Shown here: one piece after another, positions 18,454 through 27,144 of the stretch
Position numbering within the stretch: the first letter of the stretch is position 1
How the letters are laid out: every line of letters begins with the position of its first letter
Source of the DNA: Paucibacter sp. Y2R2-4
GTDB taxonomy: Bacteria; Pseudomonadota; Gammaproteobacteria; Burkholderiales; Burkholderiaceae_C
DNA length: 64,000 nucleotides
NCBI RefSeq assembly: GCF_025717535.1
Contig: NZ_JAJIRO010000006.1
Location: forward strand, 186,001-250,000
Reading direction: 5' to 3'
Made by a program: the position numbers and the translations under genes
Notes under the pieces: generated by a model
Seen by the model: the letters and a program-made list of their open reading frames with translations, nothing else
What the model was told of the DNA's origin: nothing
Database searches by the model: none

Positions 18454-21363
18454 TCAGACCTTGGCGAGCGCGGTGCCGAGGGCGCCGGCTGGTGCTTCGC
18501 GCAGGGCGTTGATCAGGGCTTGCAAGCGCGCGTGCTGCTCGGCGCTGAGCTGGCCTTGGCGCAAGGCGGCAACGAACCAAGCGGCTTGCTGGGCGGGGCC
18601 TTGCTCGCTGCTGCCTCGGCCTTCCATTGCATCCTTCAGCGCCTTGAGCTTGAGCTGGCGGCGCGCGGCCATCAGTTCGGGCGAGCTGTCCAGGTCCAAT
18701 GCGGCTTCGAGTTGCAGCAAGACTTCATCAAAGGCCGCGTCGGCCGGGCCGGATTGGCGTTGGTTCAAGGCCTGCTCCCAAGCAGCGGGCAGGGCGCCGG
18801 CTTGTGCCCACTGCGTGGCGAAGCTGGCCTCATCCAGGGCAGCAGGGTTTTGCTCGCGCGACAGGCACAGCGACCACTTCTTGGCCAAGGTCTCGCACTG
18901 CGCCTGCCATTGCAGCTGGCTGCGGCCTTGGAGGATCTGCAGCGCTGCTTGATGGGCGGCCTGCAAGCGCGTGTTCAGTGCGGCCTCGGTGGCGCGTGGC
19001 AGTTCACCGCCTTGGCGCCAGCCGCGATCCACCTCGGCCAGGGTGCGTCGAATTTCGGCGTCAGGGGTTTCCAGGGTCAGCGCGGTCAGCTGCGCCAACA
19101 GTGCTTCATAGCCGGCCACGCTGGCCGAGATGGCTTCGTCGCGGGCATTGAAGGCGGCTTCGCGTTGAGCAAAGACGGCGTCGGTAGCCGTCTTGAAGCG
19201 GGCCCACAAGCTGTTTTCTGCGGCGCGGGCCAGCGGCAGGCTGCGTGCTTGCGCTTGCCACTGGGCTTGCAAGTCGCGCACCCGTTGGGTGGCGTCGCGC
19301 TGCTGCGGCTGCGCCGCGATGTCGCGGGCCAGAGTCTCGGCGGCGGCAATCAGTTGCTCGCGTTGCGCTTCGGCGCGGGCGCGGGCTTGCTGCAAGGGCT
19401 GCTCGATGCGCTCCAGCAAGCTGCGCTGGCGCTGCAGCAAGTCGCTTTGCGCTGCATGCGGCACCGTGTGCTCCACCGGGCCGAGCTGGCGCCAGGCCGT
19501 TTGGAACTGGCTCAAGAGGCGCAGCTGCTCTTTCCAATGGGCGCTGGCTTCTTCAGCGGCCAAGGCAGCTGTGGCTTCGCCACTAAGCACCGCTGCGTTT
19601 TGCAGTTCGCTGAGCAAGACTTCGCGGGCGGCCAAATTGCTCTCGCGTGCGGCGCGCATCTCGGCCACTTGGGCTGCGATGGGGCGATGGGCGATTTGCA
19701 GCGCTGCGTCGAAGCGCGCCCACAGGGCCTGACCGGCGCCGCCGCTGAGGCGCTCGACCTCTTTCCAGCGTTGGCGCAGCGATTGGATGGCTTCGCGGTG
19801 GGCTTTCAGGTTCAGCTTGGGGGCTGCCGGGGCAGCGGGTGTTGCTTCGGCGACGTTGTCCGTCGGGTTGCTTGGGCTACTGGTTTGCGCGGCTTCAGTC
19901 TCGGCCTTGGGCGCTTCCGCAACTGCTACTGCTTCAGCAGGCTGCGGTGTGGCTTGGGCTAGTTGCTCGGCCTCGGCGACCAGGGCATCAAGCGCGCGGG
20001 CGCCGCCCCAGTGTTCCCAGTCGCGCAGGCGCATGCGCTCGGCGTGCAGCGGCTGCAGGCGGCCGCGCAGGGCATCGCTCAAGCTCTTGGCGGCGAAGCT
20101 CTCCGTCAGCGTGTCAACGGCTTGCAGCTGGCGCAGCATCTCGCTGCTCAGGCCTTCGCTGGCGGCGGCTTCGGCGGCTTGCAGCAAGACTTCGAGTTGC
20201 TGCAACTGCTCTGCGCTGGCATCGGGCAGGCTGGGCCGGCGCTTTTCCTCGGGCTTGCTTTTCTTCTTCTCAGCCTTGGGGGTTGCGGCTTCAGCGGCAT
20301 CCTGCTTGGCTTGGCCTGCTTGGGTACGCTTCCATGCTGCAAATTGCAGTTGCAGCGCTTGCTCCCAGGCGGCCTGGGCCAAGGCGGGCAGCGCCTGCCA
20401 TTGCTGAACCGCTTGCTCGAAAGCCTGGCGGGCAGCGTTCACTTCAGGCGGCGTAGCTTCAGTGGCTTCGGCCGCGGCTTCAGATTCGGTCGGTGCGGCG
20501 GCGGTCTGAGCGGGCGCTGCGGGCACAGCCGGCAAGGCGCGGCAATGTGCCAGCAAACTCAGCTTGGCCAAGAGCGACTCGGTCTGGCCCAAGGCCGCAT
20601 CGATGCGCTGGGCGAGCGCTTGGCTTTGGGGCAGCTGGGGCTGGGCTGTCTGCAGCGCCTGCAGGGCGGGGATCAAGCCGTCCAGGGCTTCAACTTGGGC
20701 TTCGCTCGCTGCGATCATGCAGCGGGCTTGCCAGTCGCTCAGGGCCTGTTCGGCGTCTTGGCTCCAGCGCTGCAGGGCTTGCTCTTGCTCGCTGCGCTCG
20801 CGCAGGCTTTGGTTCAGCGCGGCGCTCAAGCGGCTGAAGGTCTCAATCTGTTCAGGCGCGAGCAGTGCAGCGTCCAGCGCTTGCCATTCGCGGTCCAGAC
20901 TGATCAGGCGATTGACCGGCAGCTCGGCGTCCGCCTGCAAGGCCTGGGCGCTTGCGATCAGGGCCTGCGCCTGGCTGCGGGCCACTCGCCTTGCCACGGC
21001 CGCTTCCAGCTTTTGCTTGGCTAGACGCTGCACCCGGCGGTCGTGTTTGCGGAACTCGCGTTCGGCCTGCTTGAGGCTTTCTTCGCTGCTCAGGGCCTCA
21101 ATCGCGGCCAGCTTGATGTCCAAGAGGGGCGTGGCCTGGGCCAGGGCCAGCAGCGCCGCTTCGTCGCCGAGTGCGGCTTGCAGACGTGGCGCCCATTGCG
21201 ACTTGGCATCCTCCACTTCGCGCGCTTTTTGCGCGGACTTTTGAGCTTGCGTTTCTTGCGCGAGCTCGGCAGCCTTGGCTTTTTGCTCTTGGGCGGCAGC
21301 GTGTGCAGACGGGGCAGCGGACGCGCTCTTGCGTCCAAATTTCTTGAAGATCCAGCTCAGCAT
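18454..21363 (-). CDS. DUF349 domain-containing protein, alanine-rich, helical
   Basis: This 969-residue, very Ala/Gln/Glu-rich protein is predicted to be almost all alpha-helical. It contains several copies of the DUF349-type pattern (RWKEVERLSGGAGQALWARFDAAL; WRQLGPVEHTV; AENSLWARFKTATDAVFAQRE). An N-terminal MLSWIFKKFGRK precedes a charged coiled-coil stretch, and a repetitive low-complexity linker lies near 300-360 (EAAAEATEATPPE). Its cellular role is unknown to me. The start MLSWIF at 21361-21363 is chosen because upstream residues look like translated non-coding sequence. It is divergent from the nuclease gene at 21481. Confidence 0.8.
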   Translation of the reverse strand: MLSWIFKKFGRKSASAAPSAHAAAQEQKAKAAELAQETQAQKSAQKAREVEDAKSQWAPRLQAALGDEAALLALAQATPLLDIKLAAIEALSSEESLKQAEREFRKHDRRVQRLAKQKLEAAVARRVARSQAQALIASAQALQADAELPVNRLISLDREWQALDAALLAPEQIETFSRLSAALNQSLRERSEQEQALQRWSQDAEQALSDWQARCMIAASEAQVEALDGLIPALQALQTAQPQLPQSQALAQRIDAALGQTESLLAKLSLLAHCRALPAVPAAPAQTAAAPTESEAAAEATEATPPEVNAARQAFEQAVQQWQALPALAQAAWEQALQLQFAAWKRTQAGQAKQDAAEAATPKAEKKKSKPEEKRRPSLPDASAEQLQQLEVLLQAAEAAASEGLSSEMLRQLQAVDTLTESFAAKSLSDALRGRLQPLHAERMRLRDWEHWGGARALDALVAEAEQLAQATPQPAEAVAVAEAPKAETEAAQTSSPSNPTDNVAEATPAAPAAPKLNLKAHREAIQSLRQRWKEVERLSGGAGQALWARFDAALQIAHRPIAAQVAEMRAARESNLAAREVLLSELQNAAVLSGEATAALAAEEASAHWKEQLRLLSQFQTAWRQLGPVEHTVPHAAQSDLLQRQRSLLERIEQPLQQARARAEAQREQLIAAAETLARDIAAQPQQRDATQRVRDLQAQWQAQARSLPLARAAENSLWARFKTATDAVFAQREAAFNARDEAISASVAGYEALLAQLTALTLETPDAEIRRTLAEVDRGWRQGGELPRATEAALNTRLQAAHQAALQILQGRSQLQWQAQCETLAKKWSLCLSREQNPAALDEASFATQWAQAGALPAAWEQALNQRQSGPADAAFDEVLLQLEAALDLDSSPELMAARRQLKLKALKDAMEGRGSSEQGPAQQAAWFVAALRQGQLSAEQHARLQALINALREAPAGALGTALAKV

Positions 21364-21480
21364 GGGCGTGCGGCCTGGGCCGCGATTCGGTTGGGGGTTG
21401 TTCGACTTGGCAAGGCGCTTGCGTCGCGCGGCGCCGCCCGCAGTGTAGGCGGCCACCCATCACTGTAAACTTATACAGGT

Positions 21481-22380
21481 ATGGACTCGTCTCAAACCCT
21501 CAGCCCCACACGGGCCCAGCTCTCGCGCCTGATGAAGATCTGGCGCTCTGCGGGCTGGCCCTGTCATGACGGTTTGGAGCTGGATTTGATCGCCGCCGGT
21601 TGGGTGGAGCCTGTGTCGGCTGCCACGAGTGGCCTGCACAGCTTAAGACTGAGCACCAGCGGCATTCAAGTTTTGGCTGCGGCCCGGCGCCGCAATCTGC
21701 GCGCGGCCAGCGCCCATGATCAATTGGCGGAGCGGGTGGTGCGCAGCCTGCAGCAGAACGGGCGGGTGGTCTGGCGTGAGTTGTCGCTGCGGGCTCAAGT
21801 CTCACCAGCAGCAGGGGACACCACCGCTGCCGGGCTTGCCTCTGATGGGCTCGCGCCGCCGGAGTTGCCGGGCTTCTTGGCTGAAGCCTCCGCTGCGCCC
21901 GATCCCACGCCTGCGCCTCAAGCCAGCGGCGCTAAAGCGGTCTGGCGCATGGCGCGGCCGGATGTGTTCTCGGTGCGCAATACCTCGGTGCAGGCCTATC
22001 TGCAACCGGTGGTGCATGAGGTCAAGGTCAGCCGGGCCGATCTCTTGTCGGACCTGCGCCATGTGGCCAAGCGCGAGTCATATCAGTGGCTGTGCAGCGA
22101 GTGCTTTTATGTGTTCCCGGTCGGCATCGCCGAGCCGCAAGAGATTCCCGAGGACTTTGGCATTTGGGTCTTGCACGGTGACGTCGCGGACGGCCGGCTG
22201 GAACTGCTGCGCCCGGCCCGGCATCGGTCTTGCGAGCTGCCGTTTGCGGTCTGGATGGCCTTGGCCAAAGCGCATCCGGCGCCAGGCCCGGAGGAGTCGG
22301 CGCAAGCGCAGCTGGGCGGCGAGGCGGAAATGCTTTTGCCTGATGTGCCTGATTTGCCTGATCTGCCCGAGCCACTGTGA
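21481..22380 (+). CDS. Predicted PD-(D/E)xK nuclease-like protein related to MmcB
   Basis: This 299-residue protein has an N-terminal helical, winged-helix-like part (about 10-110). It is followed by RPDVFSVRN ... VHEVKVSRADLLSDLR, the Glu-x-Lys core with the DxxS context seen in the MmcB/DUF2161-like restriction-endonuclease fold. QWLCSECFYVFPVGI follows, then a Pro/Asp/Leu tail. MmcB-like proteins have been linked to DNA repair, but the assignment here rests on motif reading only. Its TGA overlaps the GTG start of the downstream helicase (CTGTGA), so the two proteins are probably made together and may act in one process. Confidence 0.62.
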   Translation: MDSSQTLSPTRAQLSRLMKIWRSAGWPCHDGLELDLIAAGWVEPVSAATSGLHSLRLSTSGIQVLAAARRRNLRAASAHDQLAERVVRSLQQNGRVVWRELSLRAQVSPAAGDTTAAGLASDGLAPPELPGFLAEASAAPDPTPAPQASGAKAVWRMARPDVFSVRNTSVQAYLQPVVHEVKVSRADLLSDLRHVAKRESYQWLCSECFYVFPVGIAEPQEIPEDFGIWVLHGDVADGRLELLRPARHRSCELPFAVWMALAKAHPAPGPEESAQAQLGGEAEMLLPDVPDLPDLPEPL

Positions 22381-24674
22381 ACGCCAAGCCGCAGTACACA
22401 GTCGCGGTGCGGGCGCTGTGCGAGTTCGCCGCCAAGTCGGGCGATCTGGACCTGCGCTTCACACCGGCGCCCAGCAGCCAAGAAGGCATCGCCGGCCATG
22501 CGCTGGTGGCGAGCCGGCGCGGCGCCGACTATCGCGCCGAGCTGAGCTTGAGCGGCCAATACCAAGGGCTCTTGGTGCGGGGGCGAGCCGATGGCTACGA
22601 CCCCGGCCGCAAGCGCTTGGAGGAAGTCAAAACCCATCGCGTCGCGCTCGCCCGCATGCCGGCCAATCACCGCGCCCTGCATTGGGCGCAGCTGAAGGTC
22701 TACGGCGCGCTACTGTGCGCCAGCGAGGGCTTGACTGAACTGGACTTGGCGCTGGTGTACTTTGATGTCGTCAGTGAGCAAGAAACGGTGCTTTGCGAGC
22801 GGCACAGCGCGGCGGAGCTGCAAATGTTTTTTGAGCAGCTGTGTGAGCGCTTCCAGGGCTGGGCCGAGCGTGAGCTGGATCACCGGGCGGCACGCGACCA
22901 AGCCTTGAATACGCTGCGTTTTCCGCATGCCGACTTTCGTCAGGGCCAGCGGCCCTTGGCGGAGTCGGTTTACAAGGCGGCGGTTTCTGGCCGATGTCTC
23001 TTGGCGCAAGCTCCCACCGGCATTGGCAAAACCGTGGGCACGATTTTTCCGCTGCTGAAGGCCAGCCCGGGCCAGCGCCTGGACAAGGTGTTTTTCCTGG
23101 CGGCCAAGACCTCGGGGCGGGCCATGGCCTTGGAGGCCTTGAACAAAATCTCTCGAGCCGCACCCGAGGCGCCGCCGCTGCGGGTGCTGGAGTTGGTGGC
23201 GCGTGACAAGGCTTGCGAACACCCCGACAAAGCCTGCCACGGCGAATCCTGCCCGCTGGCTCAGGGCTTTTATGAGCGATTGCCGGCGGCTCGTTTGGCG
23301 GCGGTGTCGCAGCCATCGGGCACGCTGCTGGACAAAGCCGCGCTGCGCGCGCTGGCCTTGCAGCATCAGGTCTGCCCCTATTACCTGAGCCAGGAGCTGG
23401 TGCGCTGGGCCGATGTGGTGGTGGGCGACTACAACTACTTTTTTGACCTCAGTGCCATGTTGCACGGCATGAGCCAAGAGGCAGGCTGGCGTGTGGCGCT
23501 TTTGGTGGATGAGGCGCACAACCTGGTGGAGCGCGGCCGCAAGATGTACAGCGCCGAGCTGCAGCAAGCCAAGCTGCGCGCCTTGAAGCTGGATGCGCCG
23601 GCCGTTCTGAAAAAACCACTCGACAAGCTGCAGCGCACATGGGCAGCCTTGAACAAAGAAGCGGGCGAGGCGCAGCGCGAGTACGCGGTTTTGGAAGCCT
23701 TGCCGGCCAAACTGCTGACGGCGCTGCAACTGGCCAGTGCCGCCATCACCGAGTACATGAGCGAGCACCCCACCGAAAGGGATGTGGCCCTGCAAGACTT
23801 CTATTTCGAAGCCCTGCACTTCACCCGCTTGGCCGAGCTGTTTGGCCCGCATTCGCTGTGCGACTGGCAGCTCAGCAGCCAGGGCTTGGCCAAGACTTCG
23901 TCCACCCTGTGCATCCGCAATGTGCTGCCGGCCGAGTTCCTGAAGCCGCGCCTGCAAGCCGCGCACACCGCCGTCTTGTTCTCGGCCACGCTGCAGCCTT
24001 TTGCCTACTTCGCCGACCTCTTGGGCCTGCCCGAGCGCAGCGCCTGGCTGGAAGTGGAGGCGCCCTTCAGTGCCGAACAACTGCAGGTGCGGGTGGCGCA
24101 GCAGGTGTCCACCCGCTATCAGCATCGCCGCGCCTCCTTGCCGGCCTTGGTGGCTTTGATGGGGCAGCAGTTTCAGCAGGCCCCGGGCAACTATCTGGCT
24201 TTCTTCAGCAGTCACGACTATTTGAACGAAGCGGCGGATTTGTTCGAGCGCGAGTTCCCAGCCATCACGATCTGGCGCCAGCAGCGGCGCATGGCCGAAT
24301 CGGCCCAGGCCGAGTTTTTGGCTCGCCTGACCGAGAGCAGCCAGGGCATTGGCTTTGTGGTGCTGGGCGGTTCTTTCTCGGAAGGCGTGGACCTGCCGGG
24401 CAAGCGTTTGATCGGCGCCTTCATTGCCACCTTGGGGCTGCCGCAGCTGAACCCGGTCAATGAGCAGATTCGGATGCGCTTGGATCAATTATTAGGTCAA
24501 GGCTATGACTACGCCTACCTGTATCCGGGCCTGCAAAAAGTGGTGCAGGCCGCAGGTCGGGTGATTCGCACTGTCAGCGACGCTGGCGTGGTGGTCTTGA
24601 TGGACGACCGCTATGCGCAGCCCGAGATCCAGGCCTTGCTGCCGCGTTGGTGGCGAATAGAGCGTCCGAGTTGA
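22377..24674 (+). CDS. XPD/DinG-type DNA helicase with N-terminal RecB-like nuclease domain
   Basis: This is a 765-residue superfamily 2 helicase. Residues about 1-170 form a PD-(D/E)xK nuclease-like domain (GRADGYDPGRKRLEEVKTHR, with Asp and the Glu-x-Lys). The helicase has Walker A APTGIGKT at about 217-224, an Fe-S cluster set of four cysteines (KACEHPDKACHGESCPL ... QVCPYY), Walker B DEAH, and late motifs (VLFSATL, GSFSEGVDLPG, QAAGRVIR). It should unwind DNA 5' to 3' as other Fe-S helicases do, with a possible nuclease activity. The start is GTG at 22377, embedded in the stop of the preceding gene. Confidence 0.87.
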   Translation: MNAKPQYTVAVRALCEFAAKSGDLDLRFTPAPSSQEGIAGHALVASRRGADYRAELSLSGQYQGLLVRGRADGYDPGRKRLEEVKTHRVALARMPANHRALHWAQLKVYGALLCASEGLTELDLALVYFDVVSEQETVLCERHSAAELQMFFEQLCERFQGWAERELDHRAARDQALNTLRFPHADFRQGQRPLAESVYKAAVSGRCLLAQAPTGIGKTVGTIFPLLKASPGQRLDKVFFLAAKTSGRAMALEALNKISRAAPEAPPLRVLELVARDKACEHPDKACHGESCPLAQGFYERLPAARLAAVSQPSGTLLDKAALRALALQHQVCPYYLSQELVRWADVVVGDYNYFFDLSAMLHGMSQEAGWRVALLVDEAHNLVERGRKMYSAELQQAKLRALKLDAPAVLKKPLDKLQRTWAALNKEAGEAQREYAVLEALPAKLLTALQLASAAITEYMSEHPTERDVALQDFYFEALHFTRLAELFGPHSLCDWQLSSQGLAKTSSTLCIRNVLPAEFLKPRLQAAHTAVLFSATLQPFAYFADLLGLPERSAWLEVEAPFSAEQLQVRVAQQVSTRYQHRRASLPALVALMGQQFQQAPGNYLAFFSSHDYLNEAADLFEREFPAITIWRQQRRMAESAQAEFLARLTESSQGIGFVVLGGSFSEGVDLPGKRLIGAFIATLGLPQLNPVNEQIRMRLDQLLGQGYDYAYLYPGLQKVVQAAGRVIRTVSDAGVVVLMDDRYAQPEIQALLPRWWRIERPS

Positions 24675-24689
24675 ACTGGCGCGACGCGC

Positions 24690-24968
24690 TCAATACAGAT
24701 CAATCTCAATGCGGCGGGTTTCGATGGGCTCGCGCTCCCAGCGTCGCTTGTATTGAAACTCCAAAACATAACGGCCAGCCTGCTTGGCCTGGACTTGAAA
24801 AACTTGCTGGCCGCCGTCCCCGGGGCTGGGGTCGGCGGCTTGTTCCATGGCGAGTTCGGTCAGCCGCAGGCCCGCCGGCGCGGTCAGCGGTTCCCAAAGA
24901 TAGCCGGTGCTGGGCGCGGAGCCCAGCTTCAACTCGAAGGGCTTTCCGGCTTCAAACTTCAGGCGCAT
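24690..24968 (-). CDS. Chagasin-family (I42) cysteine protease inhibitor
   Basis: This 92-residue protein has the conserved loops of chagasin-type inhibitors. They are APSTGYLWEP near residues 18-27 (family NPTTGYxW), GDGGQQVFQVQA near 50-61, and the final FQYKRRWE near 71-78 (family RPWE). These loops plug the active site of papain-like proteases. The gene lies 18 bp downstream of the papain-like protease on the same strand, so the pair is probably an enzyme with its own inhibitor. No signal peptide is visible, which places the inhibitor in the cytoplasm. The ATG at 24966-24968 has no clear ribosome site, so translation may depend on the upstream gene. Confidence 0.85.
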   Translation of the reverse strand: MRLKFEAGKPFELKLGSAPSTGYLWEPLTAPAGLRLTELAMEQAADPSPGDGGQQVFQVQAKQAGRYVLEFQYKRRWEREPIETRRIEIDLY

Positions 24969-24986
24969 AGCGGGCGGGCAAAGCGT

Positions 24987-26675
24987 TCAGGCATACCACT
25001 TGTGATACATGGCCGAGTCGGTGCCCTCGACAAAGCAGTCCAGCCGGCCAGCGGCCCAGGAACTGACGCCGACGCCTGAGCTCAGGATGCCGCCCAGGTC
25101 TTCTTCGCCGCTCCAACTGCTGCCGTCCCACCATTTGTGCATCATGTGCGAGGTGGCGCCGGCGTAGAACACATCGATGCGGTTGGGCCCCCAGGACTCC
25201 GCAGCCGGCTCGGCAGAGACGTAGCCGCCCAGGCTCTCCCAGCCGCTCCAGGCACCGTTCCACCACTTGTGATACAGCTTGCTGTCGGTGCCTTTGACGA
25301 AGCAATCGAGCCGGTTGGCGGCCCAGCTGGATACTGCCGGACCCGAGGCCAAGACGCCGCCGAGGTTCTCCCAGCCGCCCCAGTGAGCGCCGTCCCACCA
25401 CATGTGATACATCGCGGAGTCAAGCCCTCGGCCGAAGATGTCGATGCGATTCGGGCCCCATGAAACCGCGCAAGGCTCGGAGGAGAACTGGCCGCCCAGC
25501 GACTCCCACGCGCTCCAGCCGCCCTGGAACCACTTGTGATACATGCGGTGATCCAGGCCCACGGCGAAGATGTCGAGCCGGCCATTGCCCCAGGAGCAGA
25601 TTGCCGGTGCACCCTGAATGCCGCCGCCCAAGTTCTCCCAGCCCTGCCAGCTGCTGCCGTCCCACCAGCGGTGGTGAACCGCCGAATCGGTGCCGCGTGC
25701 CACCACATCGATGCGATTTGCTGCCCAGGAGGTGGCGCTGGGCCGCGAGGTGATGATGCCGCCGAGGTTCTCATAGCCATGCCAACCCACTTGAGGTGGC
25801 GGCAAGACCACGCCTTGAGCGGTGGCAAAGGGGTAGGCGTCGAATTTGCATTCGCCGTAGCCAATCTTGAAATAGCCGGCCATGCCAAAACTCTCGGACC
25901 AGGAGTTTTTGCAGATCCAGCATTGCTCGGCTTCGGAATAACCAATCACTTCGACGCAGTGGCCGCCCCGATAGACGCCCGAGACATGGTGATAGACCCC
26001 GCTGCCATAGGAAAAGAAGTCGTCGTAGACATCAAAGGAGGCCGAGCAGGGGCCGACATTGCTGAGGTAGTTTTTGCGGTCAACGATGCTGCTCAGCAGG
26101 CCGTGCGAGTTGATCTTGATGGCCGAGGCTGCGCGGTTCGGGATGGTGCCGGCATGCGGTATCCAATAGTGCGGCTCGGCCGGGCTGCTTTGCGGCGGAT
26201 TCTCAAAGGCGGCCATATAAGGGAAAAGCGCATCTGGCACCACGCCACGCACCTTGATCTGTTCCAGGCAGTCATTGGCATTCCAGCCACTGCAACTGGC
26301 GCCGTGCGAAGAGCCAAAATGGGCATCGGCCTCCGAGAGATTCAGCAACTGCCCTTTCTCGATCGAGGCCATGGACTCCACCAAGGCGGTGCAGCAAAAG
26401 GAGACGCATGAGCCGCAGTTCTTTTGATCCTTCACCGAGGTGACGTGATTGCCATTGCGGTTGCGCCAATCGACGGCCGGCGCGAAGGCCGGGGCGGCCT
26501 TGCTCTGCACCGCAGGCGCTGCGGCGGCATCGATGTACTCCTTGGTGAAGATCACGCCGAGCAGGGCCATCTTCTGGCTGTCTGTGAGCAGAGATTGCGG
26601 GGTTTGTCGGGCCGTCCAGCGAGCCTTGGCTCGGCTCAAGTCTTGGCTGAGGGCGCTGATATCGAGGTTGGGCAT
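24987..26675 (-). CDS. Papain-like (C1) protease fused to a six-repeat lectin-like propeller
   Basis: This 562-residue protein has a short pro-like segment (about 1-65). A C1 peptidase domain follows (about 66-295) with oxyanion Gln and catalytic Cys in KDQKNCGSCVSFC, His in YRGGHCVEVIGY and Asn in CWICKNSWSESFG. All triad residues are present; Val replaces the usual Trp after the catalytic Cys. The C-terminal half holds six repeats of about 44 residues (GWENLGG ... SWxxNRxDxFxxGxDxxxYHKWW), like the fucose-binding PLL-type beta-propeller lectins. No classical signal peptide is seen, so export would need another route. The ATG at 26673-26675 has GGGAG upstream. The inhibitor gene follows. Confidence 0.88.
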   Translation of the reverse strand: MPNLDISALSQDLSRAKARWTARQTPQSLLTDSQKMALLGVIFTKEYIDAAAAPAVQSKAAPAFAPAVDWRNRNGNHVTSVKDQKNCGSCVSFCCTALVESMASIEKGQLLNLSEADAHFGSSHGASCSGWNANDCLEQIKVRGVVPDALFPYMAAFENPPQSSPAEPHYWIPHAGTIPNRAASAIKINSHGLLSSIVDRKNYLSNVGPCSASFDVYDDFFSYGSGVYHHVSGVYRGGHCVEVIGYSEAEQCWICKNSWSESFGMAGYFKIGYGECKFDAYPFATAQGVVLPPPQVGWHGYENLGGIITSRPSATSWAANRIDVVARGTDSAVHHRWWDGSSWQGWENLGGGIQGAPAICSWGNGRLDIFAVGLDHRMYHKWFQGGWSAWESLGGQFSSEPCAVSWGPNRIDIFGRGLDSAMYHMWWDGAHWGGWENLGGVLASGPAVSSWAANRLDCFVKGTDSKLYHKWWNGAWSGWESLGGYVSAEPAAESWGPNRIDVFYAGATSHMMHKWWDGSSWSGEEDLGGILSSGVGVSSWAAGRLDCFVEGTDSAMYHKWYA

Positions 26676-26829
26676 TGCATGACTCCCGTGTTGACGATGA
26701 GGGGTCGGAGCGAACGCGCATGCCTTGCTTCGAGGTCTACCGCACGGGCTCCGACTCGTTCACACTAGGCGCTGCCGGCAGGGATTGATATGCCGCCCCC
26801 CTAGCTTGGCCCCATGTTTCGGAGTCCCT

Positions 26830-27114
26830 ATGGATGCCAATAGTTCTTTCTACCTATGGTTGAGCCGGCACGCGGTCGCTTGCTTCGCGCTGCTGATGCT
26901 CAGCTTCATCGTGTTCGGTGCTTTGTCGCTGGACCTGATCCGTTTGTTTGGCGCCAATGCATCTTTCTTGCTTGCGCATGGATGGGCTGCGGTGGTGGAG
27001 GGCGGAGTACGTCAGTTTTTAGAGTTAGTGCTCAGCGCCACGCTGGCGATGGCCGCCTATCTTTTGTTCAAGCTCTGCGAGCATGCGCTGGTGCACCGGC
27101 TGATGCGGCGCTGA
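26830..27114 (+). CDS. Small hypothetical membrane protein (94 aa)
   Basis: This 94-residue protein has two hydrophobic helices (AVACFALLMLSFIVFGALSL and VLSATLAMAAYLLFKL). The ATG at 26830 is preceded by GGAG. It is not recognised. It is divergent from the protease gene and convergent with the TetR gene. The start at 26830 is chosen over an upstream in-frame codon at 26725 because of the ribosome site. Confidence 0.6.
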   Translation: MDANSSFYLWLSRHAVACFALLMLSFIVFGALSLDLIRLFGANASFLLAHGWAAVVEGGVRQFLELVLSATLAMAAYLLFKLCEHALVHRLMRR

Positions 27115-27144
27115 GCTGGGTGGCTCGATTCGTTTGACTGCGGC

